From positions 1,998,695-2,062,694 of the forward strand of contig CM030934.1 of NCBI GenBank assembly GCA_018136815.1: a DNA stretch of 64,000 nt. Direction: 5' to 3'. The notes under the pieces are model-generated. The model did not search any database and was not told where the DNA came from. It was given only the letters and a program-made list of their open reading frames with translations. A program made the position numbers and the translations under genes. Shown piece by piece: positions 52,829 to 61,330 of this stretch (positions are counted from its first letter, which is position 1; the number at the start of each line of letters is the position of its first letter). Source of the stretch: Isochrysis galbana (lineage: Eukaryota > Haptophyta > Isochrysidales > Isochrysidaceae).

Positions 52829-55800
52829 TCAGAAGAACGCAGAGGGTGTATCGAGGAGAGAGACGAGGGTGCGATCCGATGGCGACAGGCGTGCGAGAGC
52901 CTCGGAGCGACAGCGAACGAAGGTAGGCGAGGCAAGGGCAGCGTGCGCAAATGCGTGGGAGCCAAACCACGGGGAACCGCGCGACGATCCCGACGAGTAC
53001 CACCACTGCCCGAGGACGAAGACCGCGTGCTGCGGCCGCATCATTGGACCTGCAGGGTTAGCAACAGACGGGCGGGCTGAGACGGGCAAATGGGAGACAT
53101 GAGCAATGGGGCCACTGTGCAAGGACGGTGCGAGACGAGGCGAGCGGCGCGGGGCCTGATGATCCAAGCCGGTGGTCTCGGATCCCACGGGAGCTTCGAT
53201 CGCGTGCGACGTCGGTGGAGTTGAGACGGTCTGAGATTGTGATTCTGCAGCCCGCTTTCTCATCTGAGGCTTACGAAGAGGCGGGAAGGGGTGGGCATCA
53301 TCATAGGCGGTGACGAGCGACTCGCAGCGGCGAAGCAATTCGGCTAGCGGCTCCCATGTGGCCGCAGCTTTCGCGTAACCACGCCACTTGACGAGATACT
53401 GCCTGGAATCACCTCGACCCTTGCGGTCAAGGAGTGAATCCACCAGATACTCATCTCTTTGGACGGGGTCTTCATCTGTGAGGGTATAGTAGGGACGGAG
53501 GTTAGTCACATGCACTTCCTCGGAGAGGAGGCGATTTTCTTGGTCGCGTAGTCGGTAGCGGCCGGCGCCAAGCGCCTCAGCGATGCGGTATGGTCCGCTG
53601 TAGTGGTAGAGGAGCTTGTTGCGGTGTCCTGGAATCTTGCGAACCACCCTATCACCTGGAGCAAATTGGATGGGGGGAGAGTGAGTGCGTAGTGTGTCAG
53701 CGAGTGCGTCGGCTTGAGATTCTAAAGTTGCATCATAAGCTGCGGCCCACGCTGCCTTTAAACGACAATGCATTTTCCAAGCGTACGAGCGAATTTCCTG
53801 AGGTAACTCGGGAGGTGGACCAGTGTCAGGTGGATCAGAAAGCTGTGCAGGCAGGCGAAGCTCACGGCCATAGAGCAAGGCAGCAGGCGACATGCGGGTG
53901 ATGCGATTGGCGGAAGCGCGCATGCTCATTAGAAAGAACGGGAGATGATCGACCCAATGGCCGCCGCCTTCATCGGTAGCGCGAGCCATGTTGATCAAGG
54001 TCTGCTGTGCTCGTTCCACCAGGCCCACGCTCTCGTGATGATGAGGTGTGCTCGGCCGCAAGTCGGTGCCGGTGCGCTCGAGGATGATCGAGGTGAGTTG
54101 GCTAGCGAGGTTGCTGCCAGAGTCCGAGCGAAGTTGCCTTGGTACTCCGTGCCGAGAAACGACGTACGACATGAAGGCGTGAAGAGCGTCGGCACTCGAG
54201 GGGTCGCCGTTGTGAGGGGCCGCCTCGATCCAACGAGTGAGCGAGTCCACGAAAACGAGGAGCTTGTCGAAGCCTCGAGAGCCCTTGATGAAGTCGTGCG
54301 TGGGAGCCATCGAGACGACGTCGCAGAAGACGATGTCGAACGGATAGGCGCCGACCTGCGGTCCCTTCGGATCTGCGAGGTGACGGAAGGGAGGCTTAGC
54401 TAAGGTGCACTCGTGACATTGGCGAACGTGCTCACAGACGTCTGCGTTCATCCCAGGCCAAAAATATCGGTCTCGTAGAAGGCGCGCCATTCGGTTGTCG
54501 CCGAGGTGGCACAGGTGGTCGTGAAAGGCTTCGAGGTAGGCGCGGCGCATCGTCTTCGGCACGTAGAGGCAGAGCTTCTCGCCGTCTCTCGTCGGTACTC
54601 GTCGGTAGAGTAGTCCAGATCGCAACAGGCATCGCGAAGATTCGCGACTGAGCCAGCGCAAACGACGGTGATCGAGGTCGGGGTTGTGAGGAGACGAGGA
54701 GAGGAAGCGAATGAGGTCGTGGCAGTCGGGGTCCTCGGCCTGTGCCTCTTTGAGCGCCTCGGCGTTGGGTGTACCGACGTCGAGGTAGGAGAGGTTGATA
54801 GAATCCCTGGTCGTAGAGGACAACCTGGACGACCGTTCGTCGGCTTGCAGACTGGATGCCGTTGTGGTACGAGAACGAGAGGCGGCGACGGCTGGCGGCT
54901 GACCATCCGATGCCGTGGTAGAGCGAGAGTTAGGGACGACGGCGGCTAGCAGCTGCCCACCCCCCTGCTTAGGAGCGGACGTCTCCGACGTCTCGTCGTC
55001 TGCCGCCACCAAGCGCGACACACCATCCGCGTCTTTGTGATTAGCACCAGGTTTGTGTTCGACGGTAAAGCGATACTCCGACAACTTGAGCGCCCATCGC
55101 ATCAGGCGCGACGCCGGCCCACCCTGGACGGTGTCCTTCATGGTGTGCAACCAACGGAGAGCTTGGTGATCGATGACGAGGCGGAAGTGCCGGCCCCAAA
55201 GGTACGGTCGCCAAGTGCGAATGCTTTCCAGGGCAGCAAGAAGCTCCACTTCGGTGGTGGTCCAATGACGCTCCGCGGCGGTGAGGCGGCGACCGTAGTA
55301 CGCGACGACATGCTCATGCCCGTGGTCGTCAATTTGCGACAGGACTCCGCCGATACCCAGGGTACTGGCCGCGTCCGTTTTGATGATGAACTCTTTGTCG
55401 TGACGAGGCGCAGCCAACACTGGTGCGGACGTGATGAGGTCGATGAGGCGGCGGATCGCTGTCTGACACTCAGGTGACTGAGAGACGGTAGCCACATCGA
55501 CGCCCGTACGAGTCAGGTCGGTGAGAGGGGCCGCAACGTGCGCGAAGCCCTTGATGAACCGACGGTAGTACGAACAAAGACCGAGAAACGAGCGGACCTT
55601 CTCGAGCGAGTTGATGTGACGCGGATCGATCGAGCGTACCGCCTCGACTTTCTTGGGGTCCATCTCGAGACCACGACGAGAAACGACGTGCCCAAGGTAC
55701 TCGCCCTTGATAGCGAACAAGATGCACTTGGAGGCCTTACACGAGAGGCCGGCCCATCGGAGCCGCTCGAGGACGAGGTCGAGACGATGAAGCATCTGCT

Positions 55801-57958
55801 CGAAGGAGGCGTCGATGCGTTCCTCAAGCGTGCTGCCTGTGCCTGTCGACCAAATCCCGATGTCGTCCAGGTACGGCATGCAAATCTCCCACGCGAGGCC
55901 CTGGAGCACCGCGTCCATGAGACGACACATGTAGGACGGGCCGGACTGGACGCCGAGCGGGAGGTAGTTGAACTCGTACTTCTGGCGATGGGTGCAGAAC
56001 GCCGTGATGGGTTTGTCCTCTTCCTTGATGGGCAGGCACCAGAAGCCGGAGGCAAGATCGAGCAGACAAAGGAAAAGAGAATCTCGAGAACCTTGGCCTC
56101 GAGATAGACGGTCGATAGCCTCGACGGTGAGCGGTAGAGGGCTGTCCGAGATGCGAAGCTTCGAGTTCGTGTCCCGATAGTCGACGCAGAAGCGAACGGA
56201 TCCGTCTTTCTTGCCGACGAGAACAACCCGCGAAGCCCATGGCGAATTGGACTTACGAATGATGCCCGCCGCCTCCATCTCAGCGACGTGCTTGTCGACG
56301 ATGGCGCGGCCCTCGTCACCCATCTTGGACGGAGCGTGTCGGTGGGCTGTAGCGCCGGGGAGGAGAGGCAGTTCGACATCCATCACGTGCGTGTGCCGAG
56401 GGTTCTTCGGGTCGAGGGCGAACGCGTCGACATGCCGTGCCAGCAGGCAGCGTACGCACTGCTTCTGGGACGGCGACAATTGCTTGTCGGGGTCAATGGT
56501 GATAGCGTCGAGGAGCGCGCGCTGTGCCTCGGTGAGCGAGGACTCGGGGTCGTCTCCATCACCGGCGGCTGTCGACCGCGCTTCGTGCAACTTGTACTCG
56601 ATGTGAGCTGACGCCACCGGCGAGTACGCAGGAAGAGTTACCGGACGTGGCGCCAGGTTCCAGACGGTGACCAACACCTCCCCCTCCGGGGTGGGGGTTT
56701 CGACGCTGGTGGCGACCATCGGAGGAGAATCGAGGCCGTCACGGGGCGGTAGACGGTCGACGAGAATGGCGGAGTCGGGGTAGTTCTCGATGATCTCCAG
56801 CGGCAGGCGAACGGAGAACGTGCCCCTCGAGCGCGAGGGGATAGTGATTGGCTGCCTGGTGTACAGAGCAAACTCTTTCGACGCGGCAGCCGACGTGGAG
56901 ACGCCGGCGAAGAGTGGCTCAATTTCGACGGCGGCAGACGAACGAGAAGGAGACAAAGGCGGACTGCGAGTGAAGTCGAGACGAGGGGGCGGCTCAAGCT
57001 CGGGATCGAGAGGCGGCAATGGAATCGAAGTCGGCAACGCCGGCGGCGACTCGTCGTGAGCCTGGCAGGATGAGAGATCGTCCGCAATGGGGACGAGCGG
57101 CGAGTCATCCGCCTGAGATGAGTCGGCGGAGATCATAGCGACTAGCGGTGCCGAAGAGAGACGAGGACGAATGGACACGAGGGATGGAACGCGACGATTG
57201 TTGACTACAAGGGTCAAGCGGCCATCACGTTTCGCATCCGGCGACAGTTCGATACAGGCGGCGTATGCTTCCAGGAAATCGTTTCCCAGGAGAAGCATAG
57301 GCGCGCCTTCGACAACGAGGAAACGGTGCCGGAATTCGACACCGGAGAGAGAGAAGACCAACGTGGCATAGCCGCGGGTACGGAGGGGGTTACCATCCGG
57401 TCCGACAACGGCAGGTCGGTCCGAAGCATGTTCGAGCGAGACGCAAGCGTCACGGGGCAATGCAGCCAACAGCTCGGTGGTCACGACCGAGGGGCCGGCT
57501 CCCGTGTCCGCGAGAGTCTTGTTGACGGCGAGAGCGGAATCGACGATATAACGAGTAGGGCCCGTGGCAGATTGACGGCAAACGATAAGATCGCGAACGT
57601 ATAGACAGTGACGGGGGTAGAGGCTTGGCGGCGTGTCGGAGACAAGCCTCGCCGGTACCTCCCTGGTCACAGAAGCGACGACAGCAGGTTGGCTGAGAGC
57701 AGGCGTGAACCCCGAGGGAACGAAAGCGGCGTGCCGCTGCCTATGGTCGGAAATGACGTCAGCAATCGAGCGGCGAGAGGGGCGGTCGAGTGGAGGCAGC
57801 GGCGGGTGCAGGTCCGGCAAGGCGCCCAAGCCTAGGCGAGATGGCGGCGTCGGAAGCAGAGCGAGGCGTTCTTGGCCCGACCAGGTCAGACGCAAGGCGG
57901 CATGCCAGCCCTCAGGAGTAAATGTGTCCGGGAAAGAAACGGAGGCGCATGTCTCCAA
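52829..57958 (-). CDS. Ty3 chromovirus Pol polyprotein (fossil)
   Basis: One uninterrupted frame of 1709 residues. The order is aspartic protease (DTGAG at about residue 151), reverse transcriptase (about 540-800, with YLDD), RNase H (about 860-990), integrase with an HHCC zinc finger (about 1140-1190) and DDE core (about 1200-1370), and a C-terminal chromodomain (YLVKWRGYAKAAATWEP, about 1540-1600). That is the Ty3/gypsy chromovirus arrangement. No gag region is found directly upstream. The frame looks whole, suggesting a fairly young insertion, though the element around it is incomplete. Confidence 0.92.
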   Translation of the reverse strand: METCASVSFPDTFTPEGWHAALRLTWSGQERLALLPTPPSRLGLGALPDLHPPLPPLDRPSRRSIADVISDHRQRHAAFVPSGFTPALSQPAVVASVTREVPARLVSDTPPSLYPRHCLYVRDLIVCRQSATGPTRYIVDSALAVNKTLADTGAGPSVVTTELLAALPRDACVSLEHASDRPAVVGPDGNPLRTRGYATLVFSLSGVEFRHRFLVVEGAPMLLLGNDFLEAYAACIELSPDAKRDGRLTLVVNNRRVPSLVSIRPRLSSAPLVAMISADSSQADDSPLVPIADDLSSCQAHDESPPALPTSIPLPPLDPELEPPPRLDFTRSPPLSPSRSSAAVEIEPLFAGVSTSAAASKEFALYTRQPITIPSRSRGTFSVRLPLEIIENYPDSAILVDRLPPRDGLDSPPMVATSVETPTPEGEVLVTVWNLAPRPVTLPAYSPVASAHIEYKLHEARSTAAGDGDDPESSLTEAQRALLDAITIDPDKQLSPSQKQCVRCLLARHVDAFALDPKNPRHTHVMDVELPLLPGATAHRHAPSKMGDEGRAIVDKHVAEMEAAGIIRKSNSPWASRVVLVGKKDGSVRFCVDYRDTNSKLRISDSPLPLTVEAIDRLSRGQGSRDSLFLCLLDLASGFWCLPIKEEDKPITAFCTHRQKYEFNYLPLGVQSGPSYMCRLMDAVLQGLAWEICMPYLDDIGIWSTGTGSTLEERIDASFEQMLHRLDLVLERLRWAGLSCKASKCILFAIKGEYLGHVVSRRGLEMDPKKVEAVRSIDPRHINSLEKVRSFLGLCSYYRRFIKGFAHVAAPLTDLTRTGVDVATVSQSPECQTAIRRLIDLITSAPVLAAPRHDKEFIIKTDAASTLGIGGVLSQIDDHGHEHVVAYYGRRLTAAERHWTTTEVELLAALESIRTWRPYLWGRHFRLVIDHQALRWLHTMKDTVQGGPASRLMRWALKLSEYRFTVEHKPGANHKDADGVSRLVAADDETSETSAPKQGGGQLLAAVVPNSRSTTASDGQPPAVAASRSRTTTASSLQADERSSRLSSTTRDSINLSYLDVGTPNAEALKEAQAEDPDCHDLIRFLSSSPHNPDLDHRRLRWLSRESSRCLLRSGLLYRRVPTRDGEKLCLYVPKTMRRAYLEAFHDHLCHLGDNRMARLLRDRYFWPGMNADVCEHVRQCHECTLAKPPFRHLADPKGPQVGAYPFDIVFCDVVSMAPTHDFIKGSRGFDKLLVFVDSLTRWIEAAPHNGDPSSADALHAFMSYVVSRHGVPRQLRSDSGSNLASQLTSIILERTGTDLRPSTPHHHESVGLVERAQQTLINMARATDEGGGHWVDHLPFFLMSMRASANRITRMSPAALLYGRELRLPAQLSDPPDTGPPPELPQEIRSYAWKMHCRLKAAWAAAYDATLESQADALADTLRTHSPPIQFAPGDRVVRKIPGHRNKLLYHYSGPYRIAEALGAGRYRLRDQENRLLSEEVHVTNLRPYYTLTDEDPVQRDEYLVDSLLDRKGRGDSRQYLVKWRGYAKAAATWEPLAELLRRCESLVTAYDDAHPFPPLRKPQMRKRAAESQSQTVSTPPTSHAIEAPVGSETTGLDHQAPRRSPRLAPSLHSGPIAHVSHLPVSARPSVANPAGPMMRPQHAVFVLGQWWYSSGSSRGSPWFGSHAFAHAALASPTFVRCRSEALARLSPSDRTLVSLLDTPSAFF

Positions 57959-58087
57959 GAGCGGAGGCGTTGTACCCTTGAGCGGCGTTGTCGAGCGCGC
58001 TGTGGTTGTAGAAGTTGGGGTGGTCTCTCGGCGGGGGTACCACGTTAGAAATTGTAGTCTTGTAAGAGGTCTTGTTGGCTAGCATCC

Positions 58088-58741
58088 CTAGCCACATACA
58101 TTAGGTGTGACAAACAGTGCCTTCTCGTCTGGATTTAGACGCTTCACCCTACGCATATTTTGGAGTACATTTAGGATTGTCCTAGCCCGCTGCTCGTCCT
58201 TTGGTCGTCTTTCTGGTGATTGTGGTAACGGTCGCTGTAGCAATTTGCATTCTTTCACCCATTTGATGTAGTTCGGGTCACACATGCGATCGACCTGGCA
58301 GAGCTTCTCGATTAATTTGGCGTGATCGACACGCTCCTTCGTAGCATTCTTGTTATTGGATTCTGATGTTGAGAGCTTCTTGTTTTTCAACTTCGAGAGT
58401 ATGGAGAGATCCGTTAAGTTGGCGTCTTCTGCTTGTTTCGGCTTGTTTCTGTCTGCGGGTATGGTCCTCTTCTGGTTGTGACAGAACTGCGCGGCGATGA
58501 GGTCCGGAATGTTGTCGCAGCTGTCGTTTCCTTTGATGCAGATTTCTTCTTGTGTGTATGATGGGGGAGGATTCTGCCCTGTTTTCCACATGTCGTTTAG
58601 CACATTCTTATTATGTTGGTCTGCTTCTGAAATGAATGTCTGTGCCTTATTATTGACGGTCTGGTATCCTTCCGCCAATTCTTGGATGAGTTGTTGCCTC
58701 CTTTTGATTGCATCCTGGATGCGTCGTTGTCTCTCGTCCAT
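58088..58741 (-). CDS. AT-richer orphan reading frame, coiled-coil-like
   Basis: A frame of about 217 residues from the ATG at 58741 (MDERQRRIQDAIKRRQQLIQ). It is rich in Lys, Asn, Gln and Glu, and has markedly lower GC than every neighbouring gene. The N-terminus is helical and coiled-coil-prone. Later parts read QAEDANLTDLSILSKLKNKK and DRMCDPNYIKWVKECKLLQR, ending among the bases of the terminal repeat at 58043-58102. The last codons therefore come from the inserted element, and the original end may be lost. I recognise no family. Its composition differs from the rest of the window, which fits transfer from another genome or a mobile or viral source, but the sequence alone does not settle this. 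A tandem array lies just upstream. Confidence 0.45.
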   Translation of the reverse strand: MDERQRRIQDAIKRRQQLIQELAEGYQTVNNKAQTFISEADQHNKNVLNDMWKTGQNPPPSYTQEEICIKGNDSCDNIPDLIAAQFCHNQKRTIPADRNKPKQAEDANLTDLSILSKLKNKKLSTSESNNKNATKERVDHAKLIEKLCQVDRMCDPNYIKWVKECKLLQRPLPQSPERRPKDEQRARTILNVLQNMRRVKRLNPDEKALFVTPNVCG

Positions 58742-58854
58742 AGTCAATTCTTGATGTGTCGGTGCTTACTGTAGTGCTTACAATTAATGAAAGGCACCTT
58801 TGTAGTTCCGACTTTCTACAGGCGTGACGTCGGAGCGGAACACTAGAACACTAG

Positions 58855-59200
58855 TGGTGATTGAACGCTTTTCCATATCTTATGGCGATGATTGAACGCT
58901 TCTCATCTGTGGTGGATGGTGGGGATTGAACGCTTCTCGTCTGTGGTGGAGGGTGGGGATTGAACGCTTTTTCATATGTGATGGCGATGATTGAATGCTT
59001 CTCGTCTGTGGTGGAGGGTGGGGATTGAACGCTTTTTCATATGTGATGGCGATGATTGAATGCTTCTCGTCTGTGATGGAGGGTGGGGATTGAACGCTTT
59101 TTCATATGTGATGGCGATGATTGAATGCTTCTCGTCTGTGATGGAGGGTGGGGATTGAACGCTTTTTCATATGTGATGGCGATGATTGAATGCTTCTCGC
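58855..59200. repeat. 66-bp tandem array with GATTGAACGCTT words
   Basis: About five units of 66 bp. Each contains two GATTGAAYGCTT words alternating with TTCATATGTGATGGCGAT and CTCGTCTGTGATGGAGGGTG. It lies about 115 bases upstream of the orphan frame. It has an iteron-like look. Confidence 0.85.
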
Positions 59201-59526
59201 CTAATTTTCGTTTCGAAAAATTCGAGGATTTGAGTTTTCTTTTCGTCACGGTAGCATTGTCCACGCGTTTAAGGTAAGAAATGCAGGTGGCAGAGCTGGG
59301 CCCTTCGCGTTCAGATTCCTCCCTCTTTGCATTCCCCCATTCCCCCCCCTCCGCAGCCCCCCCCCCCTCCGCAGTTCCCCTCCACCTCTTCGCCGGATTT
59401 TATTCCGCAGTCCGAGCCGGTGAGTCCGAATTGTGTTTTGACTCTCGAGCCCTCGTTCTCTCCCTCCCTCCCTCCCTCTCTCTTCTTTTTCTCGTGGCGA
59501 GCTTGCCAAAACCCCACCACTCTACA

Positions 59527-60624
59527 CTAACACGAAAAGGACTCATAGACTGATTGAACTGAGCCTGCCATGCATGGGGCCAACACACCACGATACATGC
59601 GGAACAAGTGGAGGGAAATAGGGTAAGCAGAGTCGCCAAAGAAGCAATACGTGCGATTGGCGGCGGCGCACAATGCCTGCATGATTTGCAGAAGAGACCT
59701 GAGCAATGCAGAACCCAGAACGAATGCGTCGTGCCTCGAACCATGGACTGGCCCGTAGAGCCATGGCTGCACACCATTGGGCAACACCAAGCCCTGAAAC
59801 TTGACACCATGGCACCTTTTATGCCCAGAGTAGAAGCTCGCTTGTGCACGTACTGGACGTGCCACTCCCCACAGCTTCCCATCTACGAAACCAATTAGGT
59901 TTGGCAGGGGAACACCCGCCTCAACATGTGCTGCAGCAAACCGGGGAAACAAGGGTGCAAAACACAAAACACGACAAACTACGAGAATCAAGCAGGTGTG
60001 GAAAGGTTGTGTGAACGTGTTGCACCACCGCTTGATGCGCCTCAGAGATGGCGGCCTCGCTCCTCCCGGTCTCTACGCATAAGACGACCGCGCTGCCTGC
60101 GGACAACACAGTGCTGGGGTGATTGGGGTCGCAGTGGGGAGTGGGGCAGGATGCACGCACGAGTGCAGTATGGGCACATCGCTCGAGTGGCCCAACGCTC
60201 GCCACGCACCTGGGGTCTTGTACCGGCGCAGAGCGATGAGGGCCGCCTCTTCTCCGCTCATCACATGCCGCCCCTTCAACCGAAAGCCAGCAGGGAGCTG
60301 CAGGGCATCAATCACCCTGGGAAGGTCTTCGAGCCGAAAGCCAAAGCGCACATACACATCGCGGGCCTGAACGCCCTCACTCGCGCCCGCCTGCGCAGCC
60401 TCCTGCTGCAGTCTCGCCACGGACAGACGCTCTGGCCCAATGCTCGAGCGCATGGACCGCGAGAGAACCTCCGCTGCGAGCGCGAGGAGGATGCGCTCAG
60501 AGCGCCGGCCCTCCGCAGCATCGCAGTCCCCCCCACGCCAGCGCCTCCTGCGCTTCAAGTGGCCCAGCATCATGGCCAGCTCCGCGTCCTCCAGCTCCTG
60601 TGCCGTGAAGGGGCGCGTCGGCAT
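59527..60624 (-). pseudogene. Harbinger/PIF-type DDE transposase gene
   Basis: A multi-exon frame. Exon 1 (from 60624) has YVRFGFRLEDLPRVIDALQL and KGRHVMSGEEAALIALRRYK, the family's N-terminal block. Exon 2 (about 60110-59984) has ETGRSEAAISEAHQAVVQHV. Exon 3 (from 59930) has PLPNLIGFVDGKLWGVARP, GHKRCHGVKFQGLVLPNGVQ and HGSRHDAFVLG, then CFFGDSAYPIS, matching the DDE_Tnp_4 (HARBI1-like) core with Asp at FVDG, at GSRHD and in GDSAYP. The frame stops at 59527. The expected C-terminal motif (FNQSMSPFRVSVEWWGFGKL, with the final catalytic Glu) sits just beyond in another frame, so the copy carries a frameshift near 59570. No terminal repeats were identified. A domesticated gene cannot be excluded but looks unlikely with that break. 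Confidence 0.75.
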
Positions 60625-61330
60625 CGCACCCCTGCGTACTGCCGCAGACCGGTGTACCGCTGTTGAGAAGTGAGAAGGCCGCTATTTAGAGGAAAACGCG
60701 ATCTTCTCCTTTTGCAGGACGGCCGCAATAGAGCCTCAAGAGCGCCTCGACACGTTGGGGCGGGTGAGCACGTTGGGGCGGGGGGCTGTTGGGGCCCTAT
60801 TGAGGCCTGCAAAAACCCTCTACTAACGCTCAGAAGTTTGTTATTATTATTGACGGGGTTCAAACGGTCTAGAAGTTTGAGTTGAGTTCGCGTTCGACTC
60901 TTTTTTTTTACCACCTACTTTTGTAGAAGTAGAGCTCTATCGGGCGCGAGGGGTCCCCTCTCTCGCTTGACTACAATAGTTTTCTTGTAGATCTTAGATA
61001 TTAGACTCCCTCCACTCTTACTCCATGGTGACCGTTGCCGCGGTGGTTCGTTCTTTTCTCTCTTCTCTCTCCCCCTCTCTCTCTTCCCCCCCCCCTTAAC
61101 TACTCCTCTTTGCCTTCTCCTTCTCTATGATTTCTCTTCTCTCCCTTTCTCCTCTCTCCTCTTTCCTCTCTATCTCTTCTCTCTCTCCTCTCTCTCTCCT
61201 CTCTCTCTCCACTCCCCCCTCCTCTCCTCTCCTCTCCCTCTCCCCCCTCCAAACCATAAACCTACCAAGCCCCTAAATTCTCTCTTCTCCCCCCCTCGCC
61301 CCCCCACTTCTCCCCCCCCCCCCCCAAATA
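60625..61330 (+). promoter_or_regulatory. Intergenic region with CT tract before the 61331 start
   Basis: 60625-61040 has no recognisable feature. 61050-61325 is CT-rich and ends six bases before the ATG at 61331, the same architecture as at the other genes. Confidence 0.5.

Larger units (their letters stand above)
48975..58102 (-). mobile_element. Compound LTR-retroelement fossil
   Basis: A direct repeat of about 58 bp (TGTATGTGGCTAGGGATGCT... on the minus strand, with a small hairpin) lies at 48975-49031 and again at 58043-58102. At the 58 kb copy it is followed by TGGTACCCCCGCCGAGAG, which resembles a tRNA primer-binding site. Near 49147-49160 a purine tract GATGGGGGAG precedes TGTCAGAG, like a polypurine tract and LTR start. 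Between them lie, in minus orientation, a Ty3 chromovirus pol frame, a copy of repeat B and a copia-type gag frame. The gene order is not that of one element, so a Ty3 element nested in a copia-like element is the likeliest reading. The compound is incomplete as a whole. Confidence 0.55.

Noticed and set aside
53128-57604. Several plus-strand frames of 60-190 residues
   Set aside because: Antisense shadows of the long Ty3 pol frame.
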